Shown here piece after piece: positions 9,101 through 16,680 of a DNA stretch of 45,670 nucleotides (positions are counted from its first letter, which is position 1; each line of letters opens with the position of its first letter). Source of the DNA: Nicoletella semolina (lineage in GTDB: Bacteria > Pseudomonadota > Gammaproteobacteria > Enterobacterales > Pasteurellaceae); assembly GCF_004345745.1 (NCBI RefSeq), contig NZ_SLXJ01000016.1, positions 1 to 45,670 of the forward strand, written 5' to 3'. The notes under the pieces are model-generated. The model worked only from the letters and a program-made list of their open reading frames with translations, did no database searches and was not told where the DNA came from. A program made the position numbers and the translations under genes.

Positions 9101-10099
9101 CATTTACGGATTAACTTCTGTGTTGTGGACGAAAAAGGTAAAAAAATTCAAGAAAGTGAAAATTTAGATGAACTGAAATTTGCGTTGAAAGATCAGGTGC
9201 AGTCTAGCCTTTCGACTATTGCTGATGATGGCATTGAGCAAAGCGGTGTACATTTGTGGAATTTCGCTGAGTTACCACAGTGTTATGAGCAGAAAAAAGC
9301 CCATTTTAGTGTGAGAGCTTACCCTGCGATTGTCGATGAGAAGACTGCAGTAGGGGTGAAATTATTTGAAACGGAATTTGAGCAAGCAAGAGCAATGCAA
9401 GCAGGATTACGTCGTTTATTATTACTCAATGTGCCTTCACCGATTAAATATTTGCACGAAAAATTGCCGAATAAAGCGAAATTAGGCTTGTATTTTGCAC
9501 CATTTGGTCAGGTGTTAGCATTGATTGATGATTGTATTGCTTGTGCTGTGGATAAATTAATTGATGAGTTTGGTGGATTAGTTTGGTCGGAAGAAAAATT
9601 TCATCAGCTACACGAATTTGTGCGAGCAAATTTAAACGACACTACCGTTGAAATTGCCTTGCAAGTCGAGAAAATTTTGACACTTGCTTTTGAATTGAAT
9701 AAACGAATGAAAGGCAGAATGGATTTCACGATGGCATTTGCTTTGTCAGATATTAAAGCCCAGCTTAATGGATTGATTTATCCTGAGTTTGTTACCCAAA
9801 TAGGTTATCAACGCCTTGCAGATTTACAGCGTTATTTGACCGCTATTGATAGGCGTTTAGATAAATTGGGCGTTGATATTAATGCAGATCGTGCGAAAAT
9901 GTTGCGAGTTGAGCAAGTTGAGGCTGCATATAGGCAGCTTTTGGGGAAATTACCAAAATCGAAAGCCATTCCTGATGAGGTGTTGGAAATTCGTTATATG
10001 ATTGAAGAGTTGCGAGTGAGTCTTTTTGCTCAGCAGCTTGGGACAAAATACCCCATTTCGGATAAACGGATTTTGAATGTCATTGAGGCAGTTGGGTAA
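6137..10099 (+). CDS. hrpA: ATP-dependent RNA helicase HrpA (DEAH box)
   Basis: DEAH/RHA helicase; in E. coli it acts in mRNA processing and rescue of stalled ribosomes. The 1320 residues match the usual length of about 1300. In order: Walker A GETGSGKT (residues 121-128), the DEAHER motif (about 218-223), SAT (motif III), the helicase C block ending QRKGRCGR (motif VI), the HA2/OB-fold region, and the long C-terminal DUF3418-type extension special to HrpA. It lies 42 bases after sapD with a poor ribosome site. It is probably read from the sap transcript or a weak internal promoter. Confidence 0.93.
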   Translation: MKKIDNPRGSSVIRPKAARSNSEQYSPAQQALRSQLNNLTLVDERHLISRIKGIGRLKKAALQAAEIAKIEEQLTACQTRFTARQLQQQTIAIDYPDLPVSARREEILKLIAENQVVVIAGETGSGKTTQLPKMCLELGRGVRGLIGHTQPRRLAARSVANRIADELKSEMGGTVGYKVRFNDQISENTLVKLMTDGILLAEIQQDRYLNQYDTLIIDEAHERSLNNDFILGYLKQILPKRPDLKVIITSATIDVERFSRHFNNAPIIEVSGRTFPVEVRYHPVVEEEDQDQLQGILNAVDELQAEGRGDILIFMSGEREIRDTAEALEKQNLRLTEILPLFARLSAQEQQRIFQPSSLNRIILATNVAETSLTIPNIKYVIDTGTARISRYSYRTKVQRLPIEPISQASANQRKGRCGRTSEGICIRLYSEEDFNARPEFTDPEILRTNLASVILQMTSLGLSDIEAFPFVDRPDTRQVQDGIRLLEELGAIVGAPRFACEKANKLTTIGRQLAQLPIDPRLGRMVIAASQNGALHEVMIIVSALSIQDPRERPQERQQAADEKHRRFADKESDFLAFVNLWHYIQAEQKILSKNQLRKQCQKDFLNYLRVREWQDIYHQLRLSVREMGLPINSEPANFQQIHTALLTGLLSHIGIKDNEKMHYLGARNAHFYVFPNSVLFKKQPKWLMASELVETTKLWARTAAKIEPEWIEPLAQHLIKRSYSEPHWSKSRGAVMAYEKVSLYGIPIVSNRLVSYATIDPVVSREIFIRSAMVEGDWHNNYKFFKENHRLIKEVEALEHKARRRDILVDEQTLFEFYDQRVGTEVVSSRHFDSWWKKASQQDPEQLNFEKSFLMNENAQTVSDLDFPNFWYQGNLKLKLSYQFELGQDHDGVTVHIPLPLLNQVEPEGFDWQIAGLRQELVVALIKSLPKTLRRNFVPAPNYAQAFLARVEPYKQPLLVSLSQELRKMTGVTVETSVWDLTQLASHLRINFCVVDEKGKKIQESENLDELKFALKDQVQSSLSTIADDGIEQSGVHLWNFAELPQCYEQKKAHFSVRAYPAIVDEKTAVGVKLFETEFEQARAMQAGLRRLLLLNVPSPIKYLHEKLPNKAKLGLYFAPFGQVLALIDDCIACAVDKLIDEFGGLVWSEEKFHQLHEFVRANLNDTTVEIALQVEKILTLAFELNKRMKGRMDFTMAFALSDIKAQLNGLIYPEFVTQIGYQRLADLQRYLTAIDRRLDKLGVDINADRAKMLRVEQVEAAYRQLLGKLPKSKAIPDEVLEIRYMIEELRVSLFAQQLGTKYPISDKRILNVIEAVG

Positions 10100-10158
10100 T
10101 CGTGATGTGTGAGGGTGTGTCATATACGTCTCTAAACCTTTTTCCTTACAGCTTGAAT

Positions 10159-10170
10159 TTATGGCATAAT
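10159..10170 (+). promoter_or_regulatory. Candidate extended -10 promoter for the lpt operon
   Basis: TGG followed by CATAAT (10165-10170), an extended -10 element, lies in the 148-base gap between hrpA and lptC. No convincing -35 is visible (TTTCCT is the best, 18 bases upstream). It would give a leader of about 70 bases before the lptC ATG. Confidence 0.33.
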
Positions 10171-10247
10171 GCTGCCTAAATGAAGGGTATTAGCAACGGT
10201 TGTACTGCAACCTTGTGGTAGAACGTAGTAGAAAATTGTATAGCGAA

Positions 10248-10829
10248 ATGAATAAACGTTTAAATGGTGTCTTGCTGCTGATGGTCGCAGGGTTAATTGG
10301 GTGGTATTTAGGTATGCAACCAAATGAGATCGGCGATTTATCACGTTTGATTAAAAAACAAGGTGAGCCAGAATACATTGGCAGAGCTGTCTCTGCTAAA
10401 GTCTATGATATGCACGGTCAGCCACAATATTTTGCAAAAGCAAATGAGATCAAACATTATGAACAAACGGCTAAAACCGAATTGTTTCAACCGTTGTTAT
10501 ATTTGTTTAATACAAATACTGCAAAAGAGCAATGGAAAATTACTGCGAATCACGCAGAAATTACGCAAGAAAAATTGCTTTATTTAACAGGCGATATTCG
10601 ACTTGAAAATATTGAGCCTAACTCACGTTTACAACGTTTGGAAACTCAAACGTTATTAGTGGACTTGATTACGCAAGATATTTCTTCTGAAAGTGAAGTG
10701 GTTTCAACAGGACTGGGGTTTAACACTTCAGGCATTGGGTTATCAGGCAATCTTAAAAAGCAAATTGCGACCCTGTTGAAAGATACTCGAACCTATCTTG
10801 AGCCGATATTGCTTGAAAAGCAGCAGTAG
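10248..10829 (+). CDS. lptC: LptC, LPS-transport bitopic membrane protein
   Basis: LptC receives lipopolysaccharide from the LptB2FG extractor and hands it to LptA. It has 193 residues from the ATG at 10248; a longer frame from 10200 adds 16 residues with no homologous look. One N-terminal membrane span (LLLMVAGLIGWYLG) is followed by a periplasmic beta-jellyroll domain that includes the region around YFAKANEIKHYEQ and LFNTNTAKEQWKI. The size matches E. coli LptC (191). First gene of lptC-lptA-lptB-ptsN-rapZ. In enterics kdsC usually precedes lptC; here hrpA does. Confidence 0.87.
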   Translation: MNKRLNGVLLLMVAGLIGWYLGMQPNEIGDLSRLIKKQGEPEYIGRAVSAKVYDMHGQPQYFAKANEIKHYEQTAKTELFQPLLYLFNTNTAKEQWKITANHAEITQEKLLYLTGDIRLENIEPNSRLQRLETQTLLVDLITQDISSESEVVSTGLGFNTSGIGLSGNLKKQIATLLKDTRTYLEPILLEKQQ

Positions 10830-10909
10830 GTGCTAAAATAAAGAGTGTATTTTTATTAAGTAATGCAAGATAAAATTAAAGGCATATAGAATTAGAGGAA
10901 TAATAAAGT

Positions 10910-11428
10910 ATGAAAGCTACGATAAAATCGCTTTTCCTTGTGGTGTTATCTACATTTTCTGGGGCAATTTACGCATTAAAGAGTGATACTTCACAGCCGA
11001 TTAATGTGCATTCAGGCAGCCAGTCATTGGATATTGAAAAAAATATTGTTACGTTCAGTGATAATGTATTGATTACACAAGGTTCGATTAAGATCAATGC
11101 CGCTAAGGTTGTTATTATTCGTCAAGAGGGCAAAAAAGAAAAAATTGAAGCTATGGGCAGTCCTGTTATTTTTGAACAAACATTAGACGATGGCAAACGA
11201 GTAGAAGGACGTGCAAATCAGATTAGTTATGATTTAGGAGCAGAGTTTTTAACACTTACAGGGCGTGCAGAACTTAAGCAACTAGACAGTTTTATCCAAG
11301 CTGAGAAGATAACTTATAGTGTGAAGAAACAACAATTAAATGCAACTAGTAGTAATAAATCTCGTGTAAAAACTGTATTAATGCCGACGCAGTTTCAAGA
11401 AAAGAAAAGCCAAGAAAAGAAAAAGTAG
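10910..11428 (+). CDS. lptA: LptA, periplasmic LPS bridge protein
   Basis: Periplasmic OstA-fold protein that polymerises into the bridge carrying LPS from LptC to LptD. 172 residues with a signal peptide ([15 protein letters not shown]) cleaved at about residue 22. After it come the typical lines [22 protein letters not shown] and [17 protein letters not shown], then a Lys/Glu-rich tail. It starts 80 bases after lptC, with AGAGGAA as ribosome site, and ends 8 bases before lptB. Confidence 0.88.
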   Translation: MKATIKSLFLVVLSTFSGAIYALKSDTSQPINVHSGSQSLDIEKNIVTFSDNVLITQGSIKINAAKVVIIRQEGKKEKIEAMGSPVIFEQTLDDGKRVEGRANQISYDLGAEFLTLTGRAELKQLDSFIQAEKITYSVKKQQLNATSSNKSRVKTVLMPTQFQEKKSQEKKK

Positions 11429-11436
11429 AGCGAAAA

Positions 11437-12162
11437 ATGTCAATTCTGTATGCAGAAAATTTAGCTAAAAGTTATAAAAATCGCCAAGTGGTCAAAGGGG
11501 TGAGTTTGAATGTTAAAGCTGGCGAAATTGTCGGCTTACTTGGACCGAATGGAGCAGGAAAAACGACCACTTTTTATATGGTGGTGGGTTTAGTTCGCCA
11601 CGATCAAGGTAAAATTCGAATTGATGAACGTGATATTAGTTTGTTACCAATGCATGAGCGAGCTAAGCAGGGCATTGGTTATTTGCCACAAGAAGCCTCA
11701 ATTTTTCGCCGTCTGAGTGTGTATGAGAATTTGATGGCGGTGTTACAAGTGCGTAAGGATTTAAATGATCAACAACGCAGAGATAAAGCTGACGAACTAA
11801 TTGCGGAGTTTCATATTGAGCATATTCGAGAGAACTTAGGACAGGCTTTGTCTGGTGGGGAACGTCGCCGTGTAGAAATTGCTCGTGCATTGGCCGCTAA
11901 TCCGCAATTTATTTTGCTTGATGAGCCTTTTGCTGGTGTTGATCCCATTTCTGTGATTGATATAAAAAAAATTATTGTCAATTTAAAAGAGCGTGGGTTG
12001 GGTGTATTGATCACCGATCATAATGTGAGGGAAACATTAGCTGTGTGTGAGCGTGCGTATATTGTTGGTAGTGGAAAAATGATTGCAACAGGCACACCTG
12101 AAGCGGTGCTTACCAATGAAGATGTAAAACGTGTCTACCTAGGTGAAGGTTTTAAACTTTGA
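11437..12162 (+). CDS. lptB: LptB, ATPase of the LPS extractor
   Basis: ABC ATPase that powers LPS extraction by LptFG. The 241 residues match the family length exactly. Walker [10 protein letters not shown] is at about residues 36-44, followed by the signature LSGGERRR, Walker [14 protein letters not shown] and the switch [11 protein letters not shown]. It sits 8 bases after lptA, and its stop overlaps the TTG start of ptsN. Confidence 0.95.
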   Translation: MSILYAENLAKSYKNRQVVKGVSLNVKAGEIVGLLGPNGAGKTTTFYMVVGLVRHDQGKIRIDERDISLLPMHERAKQGIGYLPQEASIFRRLSVYENLMAVLQVRKDLNDQQRRDKADELIAEFHIEHIRENLGQALSGGERRRVEIARALAANPQFILLDEPFAGVDPISVIDIKKIIVNLKERGLGVLITDHNVRETLAVCERAYIVGSGKMIATGTPEAVLTNEDVKRVYLGEGFKL

Positions 12163-12692
12163 AACTGACGACTTTCCTTGCATTACAAAATGTACAGCAT
12201 AATGTTTTTGTCTCTAGTAAGAAGCGTGCTTTGGAATTGGTTGCTAAACTTATAGCAAAGCAATTAAACCAGCTTAATCAACCCAATGAGGCATTGGTAC
12301 AGCAGAATTGTGCAGAAAACAAAGGACAAGTTTGTCCTATTGAATGCTTTGCAAATTTATTTAAGCGAGAGAAATTAGGTTCGACTGCTTTAAATCACGG
12401 AATTGCTCTGCCACACGCTAAATTGTCGCTTAGTGAGCCATTATTTTTTAATGAACCAATGGCGGTATTTTTGCAATTGGAAAATCCCATTGATTATGAT
12501 GCAAGTGATCATAGGGAGGTCGATTTAATCTATGCTATTTTGTTTCCTGAAAATGACAGTGAAAAATATCAAGATTATTTAGCTTATATTGGACAAGTTT
12601 TAACAAATAAAAATGTGCTGAGGAATTTACGAGCAGCAGAGAGTGTTGAAGATATTTGGCAAATTTTGGACTATGCGGAACCACTTGGCTGA
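12159..12692 (+). CDS. ptsN: EIIA-Ntr type phosphocarrier PtsN
   Basis: Nitrogen-PTS IIA protein: it accepts phosphate from NPr on a histidine and regulates potassium and nitrogen functions. 177 residues with the family core [15 protein letters not shown]; the phosphorylated histidine is His86. The start is TTG at 12159, overlapping the lptB TGA (12160-12162), with a strong ribosome site AGGTGAAGG just upstream inside lptB, so coupling is likely. Compared with E. coli PtsN (163 residues), the linker before the active-site block is longer and contains three cysteines (Cys51, Cys59, Cys63). The lptB-ptsN-rapZ order is typical of gammaproteobacteria. Confidence 0.85.
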   Translation: MKLTTFLALQNVQHNVFVSSKKRALELVAKLIAKQLNQLNQPNEALVQQNCAENKGQVCPIECFANLFKREKLGSTALNHGIALPHAKLSLSEPLFFNEPMAVFLQLENPIDYDASDHREVDLIYAILFPENDSEKYQDYLAYIGQVLTNKNVLRNLRAAESVEDIWQILDYAEPLG

Positions 12693-12753
12693 GTATTTAG
12701 CTTGGATAAAAAATCAAACACAATGAAAGATGGAATAAAAGAGATAGCAAGAG

Positions 12754-13614
12754 ATGGAATTGATTATTATAAGTGGACGTTCTGGAGCGGGTAAATCTGT
12801 TGCTCTTCGAGCGTTAGAAGATGTTGGTTATTACTGCGTGGATAACATTCCGTTGCCATTGATCCCTCAATTAGCGGAATTATTGGCGAAATCTTATCAA
12901 GCAGCGGTAGTTAGCTTAGACGTGCGTAATTTGCCAGCAGATTCGGCACTACTGGACGCTGTACTGGTAAAACTTCCATCGGATATTCGTGTTAAGTTGG
13001 TATTCCTTGATTGTGACTGTAAAACATTAATCCGTCGCTATAGCGACTCTCGCAGGATACATCCATTGGCAAGTGAGGAACCAACTTTAGAAAATGCCAT
13101 TGAGTTGGAAGATTCTCATCTCGAACCATTATTACATCAAGCCAATTATGTGATTGATACCACTTATCTTTCTGCTCACGAATTGGCAGAAAAATTGCGT
13201 GAATTATTGCGTGGTACGTCTAAAAAAGAACTAAAAATCATAGTGGAGTCTTTCGGTTTTAAATACGGCGTGCCAACGAGTGCAGATTATGTTTTTGATG
13301 TACGTTTTTTGCCTAACCCTCATTGGAATTCAGAGTTGCGTCCTATGACGGGACTTGACCAGCCTGTCGTTGATTTTTTAGAACGCCAACCTGAAGTACA
13401 CCATTTTATTTACCAAACTCGTAATTATTTAGAAATGTGGTTACCTGCATTGGAACAAAACAATCGCAGTTATTTGACAATTGCAATTGGCTGCACAGGT
13501 GGAAAACATCGCTCAGTGTTCATTGCGGAACAGTTGGTAAAATACTTTGCTAGTAGAGATAAGCAGGTACAGGTACGTCATCGTAGTTTAGAAAAGCATA
13601 AAATGAATTTATGA
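12754..13614 (+). CDS. rapZ: RNase adapter protein RapZ
   Basis: RapZ (formerly YhbJ) binds the GlmZ small RNA and delivers it to RNase E, adjusting glucosamine-6-phosphate synthase. The 286 residues have a Walker A GRSGAGKS at about residues 8-15. The C-terminal RNA-binding domain includes SFGFKYGVP and [18 protein letters not shown], with a basic end (HRSLEKHK). The length is as in E. coli (284). It starts 61 bases after ptsN, after a purine-rich site (GATAGCAAGAG), and overlaps the next gene in ATGA. Confidence 0.93.
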   Translation: MELIIISGRSGAGKSVALRALEDVGYYCVDNIPLPLIPQLAELLAKSYQAAVVSLDVRNLPADSALLDAVLVKLPSDIRVKLVFLDCDCKTLIRRYSDSRRIHPLASEEPTLENAIELEDSHLEPLLHQANYVIDTTYLSAHELAEKLRELLRGTSKKELKIIVESFGFKYGVPTSADYVFDVRFLPNPHWNSELRPMTGLDQPVVDFLERQPEVHHFIYQTRNYLEMWLPALEQNNRSYLTIAIGCTGGKHRSVFIAEQLVKYFASRDKQVQVRHRSLEKHKMNL

Positions 13615-14810
13615 AAACAGCGGATATTGTGATTGTTGGCGGTGGAATGATTGGATTGGCACTTGCTGCATTACTAGCACAAAGTTCGTGCCAGATAAAA
13701 ATTATTGAGAAATCACAGCCTAACTTGAAGGGAAATTCAGTTCAGCGAGTGAGTGCGATAAATGCAAAAAGCCAACAAATGTTTGATAGGATCGGCTTAT
13801 GGCAATATATTCCGCAGGAAAAGCGTTCGCCTTATCACCAAATGTTGATTTGGGAAAAAGACAGTTTTGCTAAGTTGCATTTTGAACAACAAGATAGTGC
13901 AATCAGACAACTTGGTTTAGCTCAATTAGGTTTTATACTGGATAATCACGATATTCAGCATGCACTTTATCAGTTAGTTAATTTGCAAGAGAATGTAGAA
14001 ATTTTGCATACTGTGCCGACTAATATGAGTATTACTGAAAATGGTGCGGTATTAATACTTGAAAATGGTGAAGTTATTTTTACCAAACTTGTGGTTGGTG
14101 CTGATGGAGCAAATTCTTGGGTACGCCAGCAGGCTAATATCCCACTTGTAAGCCGTGATTATTCGCACAGTGCTTTGGTGTGTCAAATTAAAACTGAAGA
14201 AGCACATCAAAAAATGGCACGTCAAGTTTTTACCTCAGACAGTATTTTGGCTCTACTGCCGCTACCTGATAAGCATTATTGTTCGATTGTGTGGTCGTTA
14301 CCGCCAGAAAAAGCCATACAGCTTTTAAACTGCAATGAAATGGAATTTAATAAAGCACTGACTGTTGCAAGTAATAATCAGCTTGGTTTGTGTGAATTAC
14401 AAAATCCGTCTAAATTGCAAAATCCCCGAGCCATTTATCCGCTTGTTGCACGTTATGCTCGTGATTTTGCTCAACCTCGCCTCGCATTAGTGGGTGATGC
14501 TGCCCATACTATCCACCCATTAGCTGGTTTGGGAGTAAATTTAGGATTTTCTGATATAATTATGCTTGCTGATGCTATTCAAATGAGTTTAGTGCAGGAG
14601 CGAGATATTGGAGAATATCGCCAGCTTCGCCAATTTGAGCGAGAGCGTAAGCTTGATGCGATGAAAATGTTAGCAACGATGGAGACGATTAAGCAGATAT
14701 TTACGGGTGAGAATCCATTAAAAAAATTACTTCGAGGAGTGGGCTTAACCATAACGAACCAGCTCCCTGTAGTGAAAAAATTACTCATTGAACAAGCAAT
14801 AAATGTTTAG
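13611..14810 (+). CDS. FAD-dependent ubiquinone-biosynthesis hydroxylase (UbiH/UbiF/VisC family)
   Basis: Aromatic-ring monooxygenase of ubiquinone biosynthesis. 399 residues with the FAD Rossmann motif [10 protein letters not shown] near the N-terminus, the middle [14 protein letters not shown] motif and the [19 protein letters not shown] motif that binds the FAD ribityl chain. The segment [19 protein letters not shown] and the following LGFILDN resemble UbiF more than UbiH or UbiI, but the three are close, and one broad-specificity enzyme can replace several in this family. I therefore give no symbol. Its ATG overlaps the rapZ stop (ATGA). Confidence 0.78.
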   Translation: MKTADIVIVGGGMIGLALAALLAQSSCQIKIIEKSQPNLKGNSVQRVSAINAKSQQMFDRIGLWQYIPQEKRSPYHQMLIWEKDSFAKLHFEQQDSAIRQLGLAQLGFILDNHDIQHALYQLVNLQENVEILHTVPTNMSITENGAVLILENGEVIFTKLVVGADGANSWVRQQANIPLVSRDYSHSALVCQIKTEEAHQKMARQVFTSDSILALLPLPDKHYCSIVWSLPPEKAIQLLNCNEMEFNKALTVASNNQLGLCELQNPSKLQNPRAIYPLVARYARDFAQPRLALVGDAAHTIHPLAGLGVNLGFSDIIMLADAIQMSLVQERDIGEYRQLRQFERERKLDAMKMLATMETIKQIFTGENPLKKLLRGVGLTITNQLPVVKKLLIEQAINV

Positions 14811-14937
14811 TTATTCATCAAGTTGCTGATGATAAAAACAAAATGTGAACTAAACTACAAATAGTATGTCTTTGAGTAGTATTCTTTATAACCTATTGGT
14901 AAGGTTATTTTTATTTACTTTTTTATTCGAGGATATT

Positions 14938-15522
14938 ATGGATAAATTTACTAAGATGACTGCTGCTACATTGTTTTCTCTTTTTTTAGCGGCTTGTGAT
15001 AAACCAGCTGAAGCACCAGCTTCTTCAACGCAAGCCCCTGTAGCGACTGAAACAACAAATGTACAATCTACACAAGTAATGGATCAAGTTGGTGTTGAGG
15101 ATTACAACAAATTAGCTGAGTGGAATAAAGAACACGAGAAATCAATTGAAACTGCACAACTATCATTACAAGAGCAATTACAAAGTCAAGATGAAAAACA
15201 AATTGAAGAAGCACTTAAGGCGTTTAAAGGGACACTTGATGAGGTATTGGTCAGTCTAGATAAACTTGATATTAAACACGTTGAAGTAAATGCTTTAAAA
15301 GGAAAGCTAAGAGAGATTTTAGTGGGATCTAGTGATGTAATGAATGAATCTGTTAATATTATGATGGCACCAGAAAAAGTAGCAACGGAAGAAATAAAAC
15401 AAAGATTGCAAAATAAAACTGAAAATTTACAAAATACGGTGCTTGAACTACAGAAGCTCGAAGCTGAATTAAGCCAAAAATTTGGTGGTGCTTCACAACC
15501 ACAACATTCACAGCCAAAATAA
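14938..15522 (+). CDS. Putative lipoprotein with helical C-terminal region
   Basis: I do not recognise the family. From the ATG at 14938 (after CGAGGA) it has 194 residues: a lipoprotein signal (MTAATLFSLFLAAC), a disordered Ala/Ser/Thr/Pro linker, then a long charged helical part rich in Glu, Lys and Leu (for example NLQNTVLELQKLEAELSQKF) that looks coiled-coil. The longer frame from 14866 would put a second hydrophobic stretch before the signal and seems wrong. It has its own terminator, so it is probably a single-gene unit. Without a +2 Asp (the residue after Cys is Asp-Lys in CDKP, which in enterics would favour inner-membrane retention) its final membrane is uncertain. Confidence 0.72.
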   Translation: MDKFTKMTAATLFSLFLAACDKPAEAPASSTQAPVATETTNVQSTQVMDQVGVEDYNKLAEWNKEHEKSIETAQLSLQEQLQSQDEKQIEEALKAFKGTLDEVLVSLDKLDIKHVEVNALKGKLREILVGSSDVMNESVNIMMAPEKVATEEIKQRLQNKTENLQNTVLELQKLEAELSQKFGGASQPQHSQPK

Positions 15523-15555
15523 TAATTTCCTTTCAATTCTAGATTATTTTATTCG

Positions 15556-15594
15556 CCCTTCCTTGACCAAGTCTAAAAGTCAGAAGGGTTTTTT
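15556..15594 (+). terminator. Rho-independent terminator after the lipoprotein gene
   Basis: CCCTTC and TGAC on the left pair with GTCA and GAAGGG on the right, leaving a two-base bulge. TTTTTT follows. It isolates the lipoprotein gene from the Fur-type haem cluster. Confidence 0.7.
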
Positions 15595-15706
15595 GTTCTC
15601 TTCTTTTCAGTTTTTCTGTCCTCGTCATTTTTACCAATATAACTATATTTCTTGAACATTTTGCAGCTATTTTAGCTTTTTAAATTGTAATAGAATTTAT
15701 TTTTAT

Positions 15707-15750
15707 TTGTAAATTTATCTTATTAATATAGAATAATAATCATTATTATT
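15707..15750 (+). promoter_or_regulatory. Promoter with overlapping Fur box
   Basis: TTGTAA (15707-15712), 16 bases, TAGAAT (15729-15734). Overlapping and following the -10 is a perfect 19-base palindrome AATAATAATCATTATTATT (15732-15750), which contains ATAATCATTAT, the right-hand core of the Fur consensus. Its position would block RNA polymerase when iron is plentiful. It lies 22 bases before the first gene of the haem cluster. Confidence 0.7.
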
Positions 15751-15771
15751 TTTATTTTTTATTTGTTTACA

Positions 15772-16593
15772 ATGAAAAAATCCATTATAGAAATCTTGTG
15801 TGTTATTTGTTTATCCATTTGTCTTGCGGCTTGCAGCACACTTTTTGAGCCTGAGCAAGCACAGATTTATGATATAAAGGCTCAAAAATACATCAGTGTC
15901 GAATCGCTGGTTAAACAGCTGGAAAAATCACCGTTAATTTTGGTTGGTGAGCGGCATGATGTGAAGTTGCATCACGATATCCAACGCTGGTTAATAGCTC
16001 AGTTGCACAGTCCACGTTCAGTTGTCTTGGAAATGTTGCCTTCTACACAACAAAAAACACTGGATCAAGAACTATCGGCTATACGCAAAAATATGATAAA
16101 TAATGACCGCTTATACATCTTGCCAAAGCATATAAACTGGCAAGCAGCTTGGGATTGGCGGCAATATGGAGAACTAGTTAATACGATTGTTAATTCTCAG
16201 CATCGATTGATGGGCGGAAATTTAGATAAAGAGGAAATTCGAACGATTATGCAGGGTGCTTATCCATTAATAGGTAAAAAATCGACAGCTCTATCCGTTC
16301 AGCAACAATTGGAAGCACTTATCACACAAGCTCATCACGGTGTTGAAATACAGGATAAACAGCTTAAAAAATTTGTGCAGACTCAACAATTTAAAGATCG
16401 TCGAATGGCTGAGATTTTAGTTAAAAATAAGCCGAGTATATTGATTGCAGGCAATGTACATACTTCAAAATCAGTCGGTGTGCCGTTGCATTTAGATGAT
16501 TATGAGCAAAGTGACTATGTTGTTTTAAAGCTTGGTTCGAAGCAAGATATTGAGCAAAAACAGGCAGATTTTATTTGGATAACTGACAAATGA
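15772..16593 (+). CDS. ChaN-family haem-associated lipoprotein
   Basis: Outer-membrane-associated lipoprotein of the ChaN/Tiki superfamily; Campylobacter ChaN is known to bind haem. From the ATG at 15772 it has 273 residues with a lipobox LSICLAAC. Family motifs are ILVGERHDVKLHHDIQRWL near the start of the mature domain, WDWRQYG in the middle and ILIAGNVHTSKSVGVPLHL near the end. There is no visible Shine-Dalgarno; a TTG at 15763 is an alternative. First gene behind the Fur box and 87 bases before the TonB-dependent receptor, which supports a haem or iron role. Confidence 0.75.
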   Translation: MKKSIIEILCVICLSICLAACSTLFEPEQAQIYDIKAQKYISVESLVKQLEKSPLILVGERHDVKLHHDIQRWLIAQLHSPRSVVLEMLPSTQQKTLDQELSAIRKNMINNDRLYILPKHINWQAAWDWRQYGELVNTIVNSQHRLMGGNLDKEEIRTIMQGAYPLIGKKSTALSVQQQLEALITQAHHGVEIQDKQLKKFVQTQQFKDRRMAEILVKNKPSILIAGNVHTSKSVGVPLHLDDYEQSDYVVLKLGSKQDIEQKQADFIWITDK

Positions 16594-16680
16594 GCAAAAA
16601 ACATCGCAACGAAAAGTTTAACTAAGCCTTTGTGAATTGAGTAAGAGCAACAACCAGTAAATAAAAATGGAGAAAAATGA

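Noticed and set aside
15186-15536. Minus-strand Ser/Cys-rich frame opposite the lipoprotein gene at 14938
   Set aside because: It mirrors the Glu/Lys-rich helical sequence on the plus strand and has no ribosome site.
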